The notes below the pieces were generated by a model, which was not told the DNA's origin, did not search any database, and saw only the letters and a program-made list of their open reading frames with translations. From assembly GCF_001659985.1 (NCBI RefSeq), contig NZ_LYCS01000002.1, forward strand, positions 372,001-436,000: a stretch of DNA of 64,000 bases. Reading direction: 5' to 3'. Origin of the DNA: Oceanobacillus sp. Castelsardo (lineage in GTDB: Bacteria > Bacillota > Bacilli > Bacillales > Amphibacillaceae). How positions within the stretch are numbered: the stretch's first letter is position 1; each line of letters opens with the position of its first letter. A program made the position numbers and the translations under genes. Positions 52,481-62,014 of the stretch are shown here, piece after piece.

Positions 52481-53258
52481 TTTAATGAGGAGACAACAGT
52501 ATGGTACTGCCGTCTTTTACACTTATGACTGGGGGCTTATGAGAGGATAAAAGGGGTAACTATCTAGGAACACTCTCAAACGCGGGTGAAGTTCGATTAA
52601 GGTAAACTAATAGGTACTTTTTATTGCATATTAATAACAACTAATTCAATAAGAATCAGCTAGTTAAATCCCTTTTTTCAAGGATTTATTAGATGGATAA
52701 GTATGATATGAAAATATTTAAGAATTATATTTATCAAACAGGTTCCTAGAAATAGTTAGATATAAGGTTAGGAAAGTAAAATGCTAAAAATATTATGACT
52801 GGAACTGTTCTAAGAAGACCAAGAATAAAGTGTTAAAGAGGAGTAAACGGTGGATTATTGGTAGAAAACTTTTATTCAGAGGTTTGACGGTTACAACAAG
52901 GTAACGTCATGATACTGAAATATTGTCCATTTACTCAACACAGTACTATACTGGCATTCAGGCAAATGAGGCAATACACTGTCCATTTCGTCAATTTTTT
53001 AATATACATCAGTAAAACATAGATCCATCTACTTATAATTAAGTTATTCCTCCTTCTTTTTACCTACTATCTTTATTATATTAAATAAAAGAAAATTGTC
53101 AATTGAATTCTAAAAATTAATTACTTTTATTATTTTTTTAACCTTTTCTCGACATATTGAATATTATTAATAGAAATTTGTCTATTTATCTGATAACGAA
53201 ATTTCCTATTAACTATGTAATAGCAAAATAAAATAGAGAAAAGTACCCATGATCATAT
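52481..53258. other. Gene-free AT-rich interval
   Basis: Almost 800 bases, very rich in A and T, with no frame over 60 codons. Two tiny frames deserve a note. On the minus strand 52935-53009 encodes a 24-residue hydrophobic peptide, and an AGAAGGAGGAATAAC sequence lies further upstream at about 53045-53060, in phase with an ATT codon. On the plus strand 52693-52749 encodes 18 residues after AAGGA. I recognise no transposon ends, RNA family or decayed gene. The right end is the 3' flank of the DMT exporter gene. Confidence 0.45.
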
Positions 53259-53290
53259 AAAAAAATAGCATATCAATGCCGATATGCTAA
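53259..53290 (-). terminator. Terminator of the DMT exporter gene
   Basis: TAGCATATC pairs with GATATGCTA, followed by a T-run on the leftward strand, 59 bases after the stop. Confidence 0.85.
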
Positions 53291-53348
53291 ATCATTTGTT
53301 TATAGATTTTCTCCATCAAAAGTAACTACAAAAATAATTCGTTCTTTT

Positions 53349-54311
53349 CTATTGTTCCTTCACGAAGATTTGTTTTTCCTTTTCTTTCTCCGTGTGTTGC
53401 TTCCCTTTATAATTCACTATCATAATACCTACCGCGACTAGAGCTAGTGCGGCAACTGTATAAAAGTTTAGGTGTTCACCTGGTATGAAGATACTTGATA
53501 GGATTGCTCCTGACACTGGCACAATAAACTTGTACATACTGATTTCTCCAGCATTATTATATTTTAATATCGAATACCATAATGCGAAAGCGACGGATGA
53601 GAGCAATGCGGAGTAGATAAATAATCCCCAACCGAACGGAGTAAATACCATTGCCCCCTCACTTAGATTCGGAACCCCAACAAGGAGTAGAAATACCGCA
53701 CCTAATGAAAGTTGCCAACCTGTAATAGCGAAAGGATGGATGCCTGTTGCAAGTTCTTTTGCCATTATGGTAGCAATAGCACTAGTAAGTCCAGACAAAA
53801 TCATATACCCTTCGCCTGTGAAAGTAAAACTAAACTCAAATGCCTGTCCCCAGTTTGCAACTATAATTCCAAGAAAACCAGCTAGTAAACCAAACGCCTT
53901 TTTCCAGTTCATCCGATCATTTACGTAGAAAAAATGCGCAAGAATCACAGTTAAAAATGTCCCACTAGAATTTAAAATTGCCCCTTGCATCCCAGTTACT
54001 TTCGCAAGACCGTTATAAAAGAAAAAGTATTGTAATGCCGTCTGTATAATACCTAAAATCATTAATATGAAAAATTGTCTACGTGTAACGATGATACTTT
54101 TCGGCTTCATAAATAATAGAAATGCTAAAACAATCAGTCCCGCAAGTAAAAATCGCATTCCAGCAAATACTATTTTAGAAATCACATCATCCGGCGCCAT
54201 CTGAAATTCTTCATAACTAACTTTTAGTACCGGAAACGCACTCCCCCATAAAATCGAACAAAAGATTGCTATACCAATAACAGCCCATCTATTTTGAAAA
54301 ATACCTCTCAT
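53349..54311 (-). CDS. DMT superfamily EamA-type transporter
   Basis: A 320-residue, ten-helix drug/metabolite transporter with two EamA repeats, residues about 9-150 (ILWGSAFPVLKVSYEEFQMAPDDVISKIVFAGMRFLLAG) and 165-300 (GLTSAIATIMAKELATGIHPFAITGWQLSLGAV). The charged tail after YKGKQHTEKEKEKQIFVKEQ is cytoplasmic. AGGAGATG precedes the ATG at 54311; the longer frame to 54368 lacks a site. Such carriers export metabolites or amino acids; the substrate is unknown. Confidence 0.9.
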   Translation of the reverse strand: MRGIFQNRWAVIGIAIFCSILWGSAFPVLKVSYEEFQMAPDDVISKIVFAGMRFLLAGLIVLAFLLFMKPKSIIVTRRQFFILMILGIIQTALQYFFFYNGLAKVTGMQGAILNSSGTFLTVILAHFFYVNDRMNWKKAFGLLAGFLGIIVANWGQAFEFSFTFTGEGYMILSGLTSAIATIMAKELATGIHPFAITGWQLSLGAVFLLLVGVPNLSEGAMVFTPFGWGLFIYSALLSSVAFALWYSILKYNNAGEISMYKFIVPVSGAILSSIFIPGEHLNFYTVAALALVAVGIMIVNYKGKQHTEKEKEKQIFVKEQ

Positions 54312-54488
54312 GATGTCATCTCCTAAGTCAAATATATCAATTATAGGACAAGAATAATCTTCTGGCAACTAAACCAAAGTTAATTACCTTGGCATATTCT
54401 CTCATCCATCTCCATAGAATTTATTAACAAAATGCTTACTATTATTTTTTGGGGACAAAGGATTTGTTTTTCAAAGGGGGCGCTTACG

Positions 54489-54875
54489 TTGGACGAACTA
54501 ATCACAAAGGAAATGTTAGAAAGATATTATGAATTAAATCAGGTAAGGAAAAAAATCGAAGTAGAAATAAACCAATTAAAGAAGATTTTCCATACATATT
54601 TTGATAAAGAGTTTGGGGAAAATGAAAAAGGCGAGTTAGTCAGAGAACAGTTCAAACTACAAAGACAGGTTCGGAAAACGGAAAAATGGGTGGAGAAGGA
54701 TACAGTGGAGAGACTAGAAGAATTAAAAATGAATGATTTAATTCAAATAATAAAAAAACCAGATAGTGAAAAAATTCATGCCGCTATTGAATTGGGTTTG
54801 ATTAAAAGAAGTGATATAGAAGGATGTTTTACAAATAGTTATACGAAAGCAATCACGGTAAAAGAAGTTTTATAA
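54489..54875 (+). CDS. Coiled-coil protein of unknown function
   Basis: A 128-residue acidic/basic, highly charged helical protein. Residues 5-80 look like a coiled coil (YYELNQVRKKIEVEINQLKKIFHTYFDKEFGENEKGELV), and the C-terminus contains IKKPDSEKIHAAIELGLIKRSDIEG followed by KAITVKEVL. The first half resembles the stalk segments of DNA-repair or phage structural proteins but proves nothing. The start is TTG at 54489, with AAAGGGGG eight bases upstream; the frame opens earlier, at 54432, without a site. It is transcribed alone. Confidence 0.7.
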   Translation: MDELITKEMLERYYELNQVRKKIEVEINQLKKIFHTYFDKEFGENEKGELVREQFKLQRQVRKTEKWVEKDTVERLEELKMNDLIQIIKKPDSEKIHAAIELGLIKRSDIEGCFTNSYTKAITVKEVL

Positions 54876-55082
54876 AAGCTGCTTTGAAATAATGGAAGCA
54901 AGTGAAATTTCATTCCTATGAAATTCGCCGAATCCCCTTTCAGTCTCATACCGGGTTTTAGCAGTTATTAGTCCAAAAGTTTATCTTCCATTTATAATAT
55001 TTACTCGGAGCATGCTGAATTAGACTACGGTTAAATGCTCATTCTAAAAATTGTGCAATTCTAGTTTATATGCGATTAAAGT
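54876..55082. other. Intergenic interval between convergent genes
   Basis: No gene was seen in these 207 bases, and only modest inverted repeats. The iol terminator follows. Confidence 0.3.
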
Positions 55083-55112
55083 AAAGAAGAGGATTCCGTC
55101 ATCCTCTTCTTT
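55083..55112 (-). terminator. Terminator of the iol operon
   Basis: AAAGAAGAGGAT pairs with ATCCTCTTCTTT (12 bp) and a short T-rich tail follows on the leftward strand, just after the iolJ stop at 55124. Confidence 0.88.
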
Positions 55113-55123
55113 ACTCTATCCTA

Positions 55124-55987
55124 TTAATCTACCAATTGTTTCACTCTATTAGAGGATCCGAATAATTGCATTTTTTCTTTTACCACTTCAGTTATAGCAT
55201 CCATCGCAGGTATTAGGATAGATTGTGGGTTATATAGCTCTTTGTCATTTGTAAGTATTTGGCGTACCGTATCTGCCCATGCTACATTACATTCGGTATT
55301 TACGTTAATTTTAGCATGTCCTAATTCAATACATTTTTTAATTTGATAATCTGGAATACCAGAACCACCGTGCAGTACTAATGGAACATCCGTTAGCTCT
55401 GAGATTTCTCTCATCTCATCAAAACCTAGTTTAGGCTCTCCTTGATATGGACCATGTACAGACCCAAGTGCTGCAGCTAAAGCGTCTACTTTTGCTTCTT
55501 TCACTAAACGCTCGCATTCTAGTGGACTAGCATACTCTACCCCACCAGTCACACCATCTTCTGTTCCACCTACAGAACCTACTTCAGCTTCAACCGAAAC
55601 ACCTTTTTTACTTGCATATGCAACAACTTCACTTGTCATGACGATATTTTGCTCAATCGAATATTTAGAGCCATCAAACATAACAGAACTATATCCAGCA
55701 TCGATTGCTTCTTTACATCTTTCCACACTTAAACCATGATCTAGATGCATCACAACTGGTACCGTAATATTCATTTCTTTCATCATCTTTTCAACAGTTG
55801 AAGCAACCAAGCGAAAACCACCTAAATAATCCACGATTCTATCTGAGGAAGCGATGATAACGGGTGATTTTTCTTCTTCTGCTGCTTTTAAAATAGCCTG
55901 AACCCATTGAAAATTATTCATATTAAATTGACCAATAGCATATTTATTTTTTGCTTCAATAAGAAGCTCTTTCATAGAAACAAACAT
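55124..55987 (-). CDS. iolJ: IolJ, 5-dehydro-2-deoxyphosphogluconate aldolase
   Basis: A 287-residue class II aldolase of the fructose-bisphosphate aldolase family. It cleaves 2-deoxy-5-keto-gluconate 6-phosphate to dihydroxyacetone phosphate and malonate semialdehyde, the last step of inositol breakdown before IolA. Zinc ligands and motifs are VVMHLDHGLSVE near residue 78, VEAEVGSVGGTEDG near 130, LGSVHGPYQG near 175, PLVLHGGSGIPD near 205, and KINVNTECN near 228. The start is ATG at 55987 or possibly ATG at 55975. It is the last gene of the operon. Its sequence begins like B. subtilis IolJ (FVSMKELL). Confidence 0.92.
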   Translation of the reverse strand: MFVSMKELLIEAKNKYAIGQFNMNNFQWVQAILKAAEEEKSPVIIASSDRIVDYLGGFRLVASTVEKMMKEMNITVPVVMHLDHGLSVERCKEAIDAGYSSVMFDGSKYSIEQNIVMTSEVVAYASKKGVSVEAEVGSVGGTEDGVTGGVEYASPLECERLVKEAKVDALAAALGSVHGPYQGEPKLGFDEMREISELTDVPLVLHGGSGIPDYQIKKCIELGHAKINVNTECNVAWADTVRQILTNDKELYNPQSILIPAMDAITEVVKEKMQLFGSSNRVKQLVD

Positions 55988-56015
55988 TTATATCACTTCT
56001 CTCATTTACTAGATA

Positions 56016-56870
56016 TTATTGATTAATTGGTTCCTCTATTTCATAGTGTTTAGAAATTACATCTACCATCGTTTCTTTCGAGGATTTAATCACTTCTTCG
56101 GGATTCATTTTATAATATTCCGGTCTAAACAGTTCGATGGAACAAACCTCGCCATGGAATCCAATTTCTTTTAGGGTAGAAAAAATTCCATCTAAATCAA
56201 TTACACCATGCCCTGGCCAGCAACGATCTTCATCTCGTACAATCCCAATTGGATAATCATCAGCATCATCGATGTGTAGAAGGAAGATTTTTGAGCCATC
56301 CGCCTGTTTTAAATCTACTAATCTGGAACCCATACCATGGAAGTGGAAGCAATCTAGTACTAATCCAACATTGTCACGATTTACTTCCTGTACAATTTCA
56401 TAACCTTGTTTAAACGTATTTACGGTAGCTTGTGGATGACCGATGAATTCAAAGGCTACTTTTATACCATATGGACGTGCTAAATCAGAGAACTCCCTTA
56501 ACAGTTCAACACAACTATCCTTTATGTCTTTATGAAGGAATTTTTCTTCCGTAATGTTAGGAACCGCCACAATATACTGTGCACCTAATTTTTTCCCAAT
56601 TTCGAGCCATTCTTTAAATGTTTGAATAATTTGTTCTTCGTCTTCTTTAGAACGATTGTTAAAAAACTCTAGTGCATTTAGTGAAAGTAATTTTAAATGA
56701 TTTGTACGGAAAAACTCCGCTAAATCATCAAGGGTATGTTTTTCTAAATAAGCAGGTAACTTCCACATTTGGATTTCAACATAGTCAAATCCATGCTTTT
56801 CACAAAATTCCAAATCCTGTTCTAACGTTGCATTTTCTTTCGTTGTTGCAACATTGTAGGCTAATTTCAT
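56016..56870 (-). CDS. iolI: IolI, inosose isomerase family protein
   Basis: A 284-residue TIM-barrel sugar-phosphate isomerase/epimerase. Residues matching B. subtilis IolI along its length include MKLAYNVATT, DLEFCEKHGFDYVEIQMW, LLSLNALEFFNNR, VAVPNITEEK, FEFIGHPQATVNTF, GLVLDCFHFHGMG, LHIDDADDYPIGIVRDEDRCWPG and SIELFRPEYYK, which include the metal ligands Glu, Asp, His and Glu. IolI converts 2-keto-myo-inositol to 1-keto-D-chiro-inositol, letting D-chiro-inositol feed into the pathway. The ATG at 56870 is preceded by AGGTGGAG; a GTG at 56879 is also in frame. Confidence 0.92.
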   Translation of the reverse strand: MKLAYNVATTKENATLEQDLEFCEKHGFDYVEIQMWKLPAYLEKHTLDDLAEFFRTNHLKLLSLNALEFFNNRSKEDEEQIIQTFKEWLEIGKKLGAQYIVAVPNITEEKFLHKDIKDSCVELLREFSDLARPYGIKVAFEFIGHPQATVNTFKQGYEIVQEVNRDNVGLVLDCFHFHGMGSRLVDLKQADGSKIFLLHIDDADDYPIGIVRDEDRCWPGHGVIDLDGIFSTLKEIGFHGEVCSIELFRPEYYKMNPEEVIKSSKETMVDVISKHYEIEEPINQ

Positions 56871-57123
56871 CTTCTCCACCTCTTCCTTATATTTCTAAAT
56901 CCTAATTTGCATAATTTATTAGAAAACTACGTGCTTACTTATTAGGTAGGCGAATGCCTTTTATTAGTATTTCGATAGTTGAGGATTCTTGTAGATGTTC
57001 GGAACTTTCATTGTACATGTTTGGAAACCCAGATTTATAAATAAATCCCAGTGGAGTCATGATTTAAAACGATAACAACACCGGGAAAATGTAATGAAAA
57101 ACGCCAAAAAGATGAATTTGTGA
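56871..57123. other. Intra-operon gap between iolE and iolI
   Basis: A 253-base gap, the only long one inside the iol operon. In B. subtilis iolF, iolG and iolH occupy this position. It contains a weak relative of the hairpin family (GAAAACTACGTGC...GCGAATGCC) near 56923-56960. No frame was recognised. Confidence 0.5.
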
Positions 57124-58029
57124 TTAGTTAGTTACAACATTTTTTCGAAGTAATTTTTCATCAATATATTTTCTTGCCTTAAGTGCATATTCTAGCGGAT
57201 GGGCTTTAGCCGGATCTTGTTCAGCTTCTATCACAATCCATCCTTTGTAATCGTTCTCAATCAAAAATTGATAAATTTTCGTAAAATCAATAATACCATC
57301 CCCTGGTACGGTGAACATTCCTTCCAAAAAAGAACCTAAGAAAGATTTACCATCTTCTTTACATTGTTTCATTATATTTTCTCTAACATCTTTAAAATGG
57401 ACGTGCTTAATACGATCCATATATTTAGTCAATAGTGTCATATAATCACCATCTGAAACAAAAATATGACCAGCATCATATAATAGATGGACATGGTTAG
57501 GATCCGTATTCTCCATTAAACGATCTACTTCTTCTAATGTTTGTACTCCAGTTCCCATGTGATGATGATATACTAGTTTTAGGTTATATTGTTCGGCAAT
57601 TTTTCCTAGTTCATTTAAACCTTCACATAATAGATCCCATTCTTTATCTGTAAAATATGGTTTATTAGCAAAAACATCTGTATCTCTTAGTCCTTGAACG
57701 CTATGTGTTTGTTCAGAAACAACTGCTGCATCCGCGTTCACTTTTTGCAAGTAATCACAGTGCTCATGAAATGCTTTTGATGCTTCTTCAATACCATCGC
57801 GAATAATATAACTAGAGAACCATTTACTTGCTATTTTAAGGTTACGTAAGCGAACTTCTTTGTTTAAAACATCAGGTTCAGGGAAAAAACCACCAACTTC
57901 TGTTCCTTCAAATCCACTAATTACAATATCCCCTAATAAATGCCCTAAAGTATTATCTTTACCAATTTCGGGAATATCATCGTTTCTCCAACCAATAGGT
58001 GCTATTCCCCAATGTATCTTGTTAGTCAT
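57124..58029 (-). CDS. iolE: IolE, myo-inosose-2 dehydratase
   Basis: A 301-residue TIM-barrel dehydratase that turns 2-keto-myo-inositol into 3D-trihydroxycyclohexane-1,2-dione. Metal-ligand motifs are [13 protein letters not shown] near residue 37, [18 protein letters not shown] near 155, [10 protein letters not shown] near 185, and [11 protein letters not shown] near 210, with [15 protein letters not shown] at the end. AAAGAGGC precedes the ATG. It directly follows iolD and precedes the long intra-operon gap. Confidence 0.94.
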   Translation of the reverse strand: MTNKIHWGIAPIGWRNDDIPEIGKDNTLGHLLGDIVISGFEGTEVGGFFPEPDVLNKEVRLRNLKIASKWFSSYIIRDGIEEASKAFHEHCDYLQKVNADAAVVSEQTHSVQGLRDTDVFANKPYFTDKEWDLLCEGLNELGKIAEQYNLKLVYHHHMGTGVQTLEEVDRLMENTDPNHVHLLYDAGHIFVSDGDYMTLLTKYMDRIKHVHFKDVRENIMKQCKEDGKSFLGSFLEGMFTVPGDGIIDFTKIYQFLIENDYKGWIVIEAEQDPAKAHPLEYALKARKYIDEKLLRKNVVTN

Positions 58030-58116
58030 CGTTCTTCGCCTCTTTACGTTAGATTTCTTAGCTAGTATAAAGTTTCCGACAACGAAGAATTCGTTGTCGG
58101 ATGTATTATTATTTAT

Positions 58117-60030
58117 TTAGTATTGCTTTGCCTTTTCAAGCATTTCCCGGTTTTCTTCATAGGCTTTTTGAACACTTTCAGATTCGGAAACTTCCGCATT
58201 ACCTACGTGCCACCAGTTCTCGTAACCCTCTGTCATTGTCTTAGGCAATACCTTAATCTCAATTAAAGTGGAAACCGTTTGTTTTTTCGCATCTTCTATT
58301 GCAGCTTTAAGTTCTTCAACTGTATGGACACGATACACTTTGGCACCATAACCTTCTGCAACTTTTGCATAATCAATATTCATAATTTGATTATCATGGG
58401 TTCTAAATTCAGTGAAATAAGTTCCCATTCCATTCCCCATTTGCAAGTTATTAATGCATCCAAATCCAGAGTTATCAAATAACACGACATTAATCTTTTG
58501 GTTATATTGAATAGAAGTAACAAGCTCGGAATGAAGCATTAGGAAACTTCCATCTCCAACAAAGGAATATACTTCTTTATCAGGATCAGCCAGTTTAATT
58601 CCTAACGCACCTGAAACCTCATATCCCATACAAGAATAACCATACTCTACACTGTACGTATTAGGAACGGCTGGATTCCAAATTCGTTGCATATCTCCTG
58701 GCAATGATCCTGCAGATGTAATAACGTTACTATCAGGGTCTACCGTTTCATTTACAGCAAGTAATGCAGTTGTTTGTGCAAGTTCTGTACCTAGTGCATC
58801 CGCATAATCGTTAAGTATTTCTTGAGAGAAATGACCTTTAATTTCTGGGTCAAAAGATTCACGGTTAAATTCAACGGTTGCCAAACGACTGCGCTCTGTT
58901 AACCATTCTTCTTTAAGTTCTGCGGTGATGTCTCCAAACTCAGAAACATATCCTTCTAATAATGGCGCCAATTGTTCTAGGGCTATTTTCGCATCGGCTA
59001 CTACTTGGAAGGCATCTAGTTTATAAGATTGCATGCGACTTACATTAATATTCAAGAATTTGGCACAATCAAAATCAAAGGCAGTCTTAGAAGATGTCGC
59101 AAAATCTGTATATCTCGTTCCAATACCAATAATTAAGTCAGCTTGTTTTGCAGCTTTATTTGCAGAAAGCGTACCAGTAACACCCATACCACCTAGATTA
59201 TTCTTAAATGTTGCTTCAACCGTGGATTTACCTGCTTGTGTTTCTACTAATGGAATATGATGTTTTTCGGATAATTCCATTAGAATTTCACGAGCTCCAG
59301 AGTATTTTGCACCGCCACCAACTAAAATAAGTGGCTTTTTACTTTCTTTAATAAGTTCTACTGCACCCTCAAGCTCTCTTTCTACCGGAGCTTTGCGGTC
59401 TAAATAGTGTACACGTTTCTTAAAGAAAGCTTCGTCGTAATCGTATGCCTCTCCCTCTACGTCTTGGGAAATAGCGACTGTTACAGGACCAGCGGTTGCA
59501 GGATTTGTCATCACTTCAAACGCACGGATTAAACTAGACATAAGTTGTTCCGGTCTTGTAACACGATCCCAATACCTAGAAACTGGTTGTAGGGCATCAT
59601 TTGTAGTAATTGCTGCACTGTATTCCTGTTCTACCTGTTGTAAAACCGGATCCGGTTGTCTTGTTGCAAATGTATCTCCCGGTAAGAATAGTACAGGAAT
59701 ATTGTTTGCTAAAGCTGTACCTGCTGCAGTTACTAAGTTAGCAGAGCCAGGGCCCACAGATGTAGTTACTGCATAGATTTTACGGCGCAACATTTGTTTA
59801 CTATAAGCAACTGCTGCTAAGGCCATTCCTTGTTCATTTTTACCTTGGATTACTTTTAAGTGGCCAGCATCTTGTTCAAGAGCTTGCCCGATACCAAGTA
59901 CATTACCATGTCCAAATATATTGAAGACTCCCTCTACGAAAGGATACTCTTCCCCATCAACATGGATATATTGTTGATTTAAAAATTTAACTAAAGCCTG
60001 AGCGGTTGTTAATCTAATTTTCTTACCCAT
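58117..60030 (-). CDS. iolD: IolD, 3D-trihydroxycyclohexane-1,2-dione hydrolase
   Basis: A 637-residue thiamin-diphosphate enzyme that opens the ring of the diketone to 5-deoxy-glucuronate. The PYR domain has FGHGNVLGIGQALEQ and AVAYSKQMLRRKIYAVTTSVGPGSANLVTAAG. The C-terminal PP domain has the ThDP motif AGSLPGDMQRIW, EYGYSCMGYEVSGALG and VGDGSFLMLHSELVTS...NNSGFGCINNLQ. The ribosome site GAAAGG lies about 14 bases before the ATG, which is somewhat far. Transcribed between iolC and iolE. Confidence 0.95.
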   Translation of the reverse strand: MGKKIRLTTAQALVKFLNQQYIHVDGEEYPFVEGVFNIFGHGNVLGIGQALEQDAGHLKVIQGKNEQGMALAAVAYSKQMLRRKIYAVTTSVGPGSANLVTAAGTALANNIPVLFLPGDTFATRQPDPVLQQVEQEYSAAITTNDALQPVSRYWDRVTRPEQLMSSLIRAFEVMTNPATAGPVTVAISQDVEGEAYDYDEAFFKKRVHYLDRKAPVERELEGAVELIKESKKPLILVGGGAKYSGAREILMELSEKHHIPLVETQAGKSTVEATFKNNLGGMGVTGTLSANKAAKQADLIIGIGTRYTDFATSSKTAFDFDCAKFLNINVSRMQSYKLDAFQVVADAKIALEQLAPLLEGYVSEFGDITAELKEEWLTERSRLATVEFNRESFDPEIKGHFSQEILNDYADALGTELAQTTALLAVNETVDPDSNVITSAGSLPGDMQRIWNPAVPNTYSVEYGYSCMGYEVSGALGIKLADPDKEVYSFVGDGSFLMLHSELVTSIQYNQKINVVLFDNSGFGCINNLQMGNGMGTYFTEFRTHDNQIMNIDYAKVAEGYGAKVYRVHTVEELKAAIEDAKKQTVSTLIEIKVLPKTMTEGYENWWHVGNAEVSESESVQKAYEENREMLEKAKQY

Positions 60031-60059
60031 TATTTAAAATCCAACCTTTCATTGTAGAT

Positions 60060-61043
60060 TTAGCCTTGTTGTGCAATTAAGTTTTCGATTTCTTCAACGG
60101 TTGGCATTGCTTCTGAAGAGCTGTGTTTACTAACAACGATAGCTGCGGATGCACTACCAAATTTCAATGCAGTTTCAATGTCTTTTCCATTGACAATTGC
60201 GTATAAGAAAGCAGAAGCATAAGAATCCCCAGCACCGAAAGTTTTTAATACTTGAGTCTTATATGCAAGACCTCTGTACACGTCTCCAGCTTTTGTATAT
60301 GCATAAGAACCATCTACTCCATGTTTAATGACAAGTAGCTCTGGAGTATGTTTAAATAGATTGTTTACAGTAGCTTCGTTATTCCCTTCGCCTTCTTCAA
60401 GGTTTTCCATCATGTCATACTCATCGCGAGTTCCGATTACAACATCGGATTGTTCAGCAATTAATGAGTAGTAGATAGCTGTTTCCTCTTTAGAAGCCCA
60501 AGTATATGGACGATAGTCTAACTCAAAAATAACTTTGACATCATTTTTTCTAGCTAAGCTAACTGCTTTAATAACTGCTTCACGGGAAGGACTTTTCGCT
60601 AGAGCTGTACCAGAAACAAGTAAAATTTTAGATTGTTTAATGTAATCTTCATTAACTTCATCTGGATTTAAATAAAGGTCAGCAACATCTTCACGATACA
60701 TTAAAATACTGCATTCTTCTGGACTTAATATTTCTGTAAAAGTAAGGCCAGCTTTATGTCCTTCTTGATCCACAACCATATTGGAAGTATCAATTCCTAC
60801 ATCACTCATGTATTGCTTAATGAAATTACCATGTTGGTCATTAGGGATTTTTCCGATAAATCCAGCTTTTAGACCTAATTTAGAACTCCCTATTGCAATG
60901 TTAGCAGGTGATCCACCAACATATTTTGTGAAAGTCATTGTTTCTTCCATAGGACGGTTATATTCTGCAGCGTTAAGGTCGATACATGCACGACCAATCG
61001 CAATTATGTCATAGTTTCTATCTTGGTTGAATTCAATACTCAT
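60060..61043 (-). CDS. iolC: IolC, 5-dehydro-2-deoxygluconokinase
   Basis: A 327-residue PfkB-family kinase that phosphorylates 2-deoxy-5-keto-gluconate. Motifs are the N-terminal DIIAIGRACIDLNAAEYNRPMEETMTFTKYVGGSPANIAIGSSKLG and the C-terminal catalytic loop VLKTFGAGDSYASAFLYAI, with the Asp base. GAGGGGAAAAC precedes the ATG. It lies between iolB and iolD, in operon order. Confidence 0.95.
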   Translation of the reverse strand: MSIEFNQDRNYDIIAIGRACIDLNAAEYNRPMEETMTFTKYVGGSPANIAIGSSKLGLKAGFIGKIPNDQHGNFIKQYMSDVGIDTSNMVVDQEGHKAGLTFTEILSPEECSILMYREDVADLYLNPDEVNEDYIKQSKILLVSGTALAKSPSREAVIKAVSLARKNDVKVIFELDYRPYTWASKEETAIYYSLIAEQSDVVIGTRDEYDMMENLEEGEGNNEATVNNLFKHTPELLVIKHGVDGSYAYTKAGDVYRGLAYKTQVLKTFGAGDSYASAFLYAIVNGKDIETALKFGSASAAIVVSKHSSSEAMPTVEEIENLIAQQG

Positions 61044-61072
61044 TATGTTTTCCCCTCTCGCAATCGAAAATC

Positions 61073-61891
61073 TTATTTACGGTCTAAAATCCATTCATGG
61101 TCTTTGTCATTGTGGAATTTCCAAATACGGGTCGGTCCAGCCATTACGTTTAAGTAATAAGATGTATAACCATCTGGTACACCTACTGGATGGTAACCAA
61201 CCGGAACCTCAACAACGTCACCATTTTCCACAGTCATTGTTTCATCTAATGAACGATCGTCTGTATATACACGTTGGAAAACAAAACCTTGTGGTGGATC
61301 CATTTCATGATAGTAGCTTTCTTCTAAGAATGATTCTTCAGGTAGATTATCCTGATCGTGTTTATGTGGTGGATAACTTGAGAAGTTTCCGCCTTCTGTA
61401 AACACTTCTACTACTAATAAACTATTTGCAGACGGATCAGAATCAGGAAGAATATTATGAACATGACGTTTGTTTGCATATTTTCCTCGATCTTCTATAC
61501 CGTTATCTTCGGCTTTGATTAATTTGGTTGGTAATTGTTTTTCAGATGGAGAATAACAAAGTGCAACTCTAGCTTTTGTTACAGCTTCCACTTCGTATGT
61601 GCGGTCATTAGAAACATATACGCTATCTGTCGGTTTCTTTTCAAATACACTTTCACGAGTACCGATGTTTTCAAATAATTCATTGCCTTCTTTTACGTTA
61701 ATTTTTCCAGTTAACGCAACAATACAGCATTCTTCTTTTTCTAGGGTTTCTTTATATTTTGCACCTGGTTCCACATCGATGACTTTAAAACCAACATATC
61801 TTAAATCTGAGTTCTCTTTGTTCACATTATGAACTAAAGTAACACCTTCGGAAATTGTTTCTTGCATAGGTTTGTGGAGTAATTTACTCAT
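61073..61891 (-). CDS. iolB: IolB, 5-deoxy-glucuronate isomerase
   Basis: A 272-residue bicupin isomerase that converts 5-deoxy-glucuronate to 2-deoxy-5-keto-gluconate. Cupin motifs are GGNFSSYPPHKHDQDNLPEESFLEESYYHEMDPPQGFVFQRVYTDDRSLDET (metal-binding His and Glu) and VPVGYHPVGVPDGYTSYYLNVMAGPTR. GAGGAGGAAAAATC precedes the ATG. It follows iolA by 123 bases and precedes iolC by 29 bases. Confidence 0.95.
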   Translation of the reverse strand: MSKLLHKPMQETISEGVTLVHNVNKENSDLRYVGFKVIDVEPGAKYKETLEKEECCIVALTGKINVKEGNELFENIGTRESVFEKKPTDSVYVSNDRTYEVEAVTKARVALCYSPSEKQLPTKLIKAEDNGIEDRGKYANKRHVHNILPDSDPSANSLLVVEVFTEGGNFSSYPPHKHDQDNLPEESFLEESYYHEMDPPQGFVFQRVYTDDRSLDETMTVENGDVVEVPVGYHPVGVPDGYTSYYLNVMAGPTRIWKFHNDKDHEWILDRK

Positions 61892-62014
61892 TTGATTTTT
61901 CCTCCTCGAAGTATAGAAAGTACCTTTTTTAGAACAGACCCCTTTACTCTGTAAAGAGGTCTAGCCCTATTGTTTATAAAATTTACTGTTAATTGTATAG
62001 TTTCAGCGCTTTTC

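Noticed and set aside
52693-52749. 18-codon frame with AAGGA upstream
   Set aside because: Too short to support without conservation or expression data.
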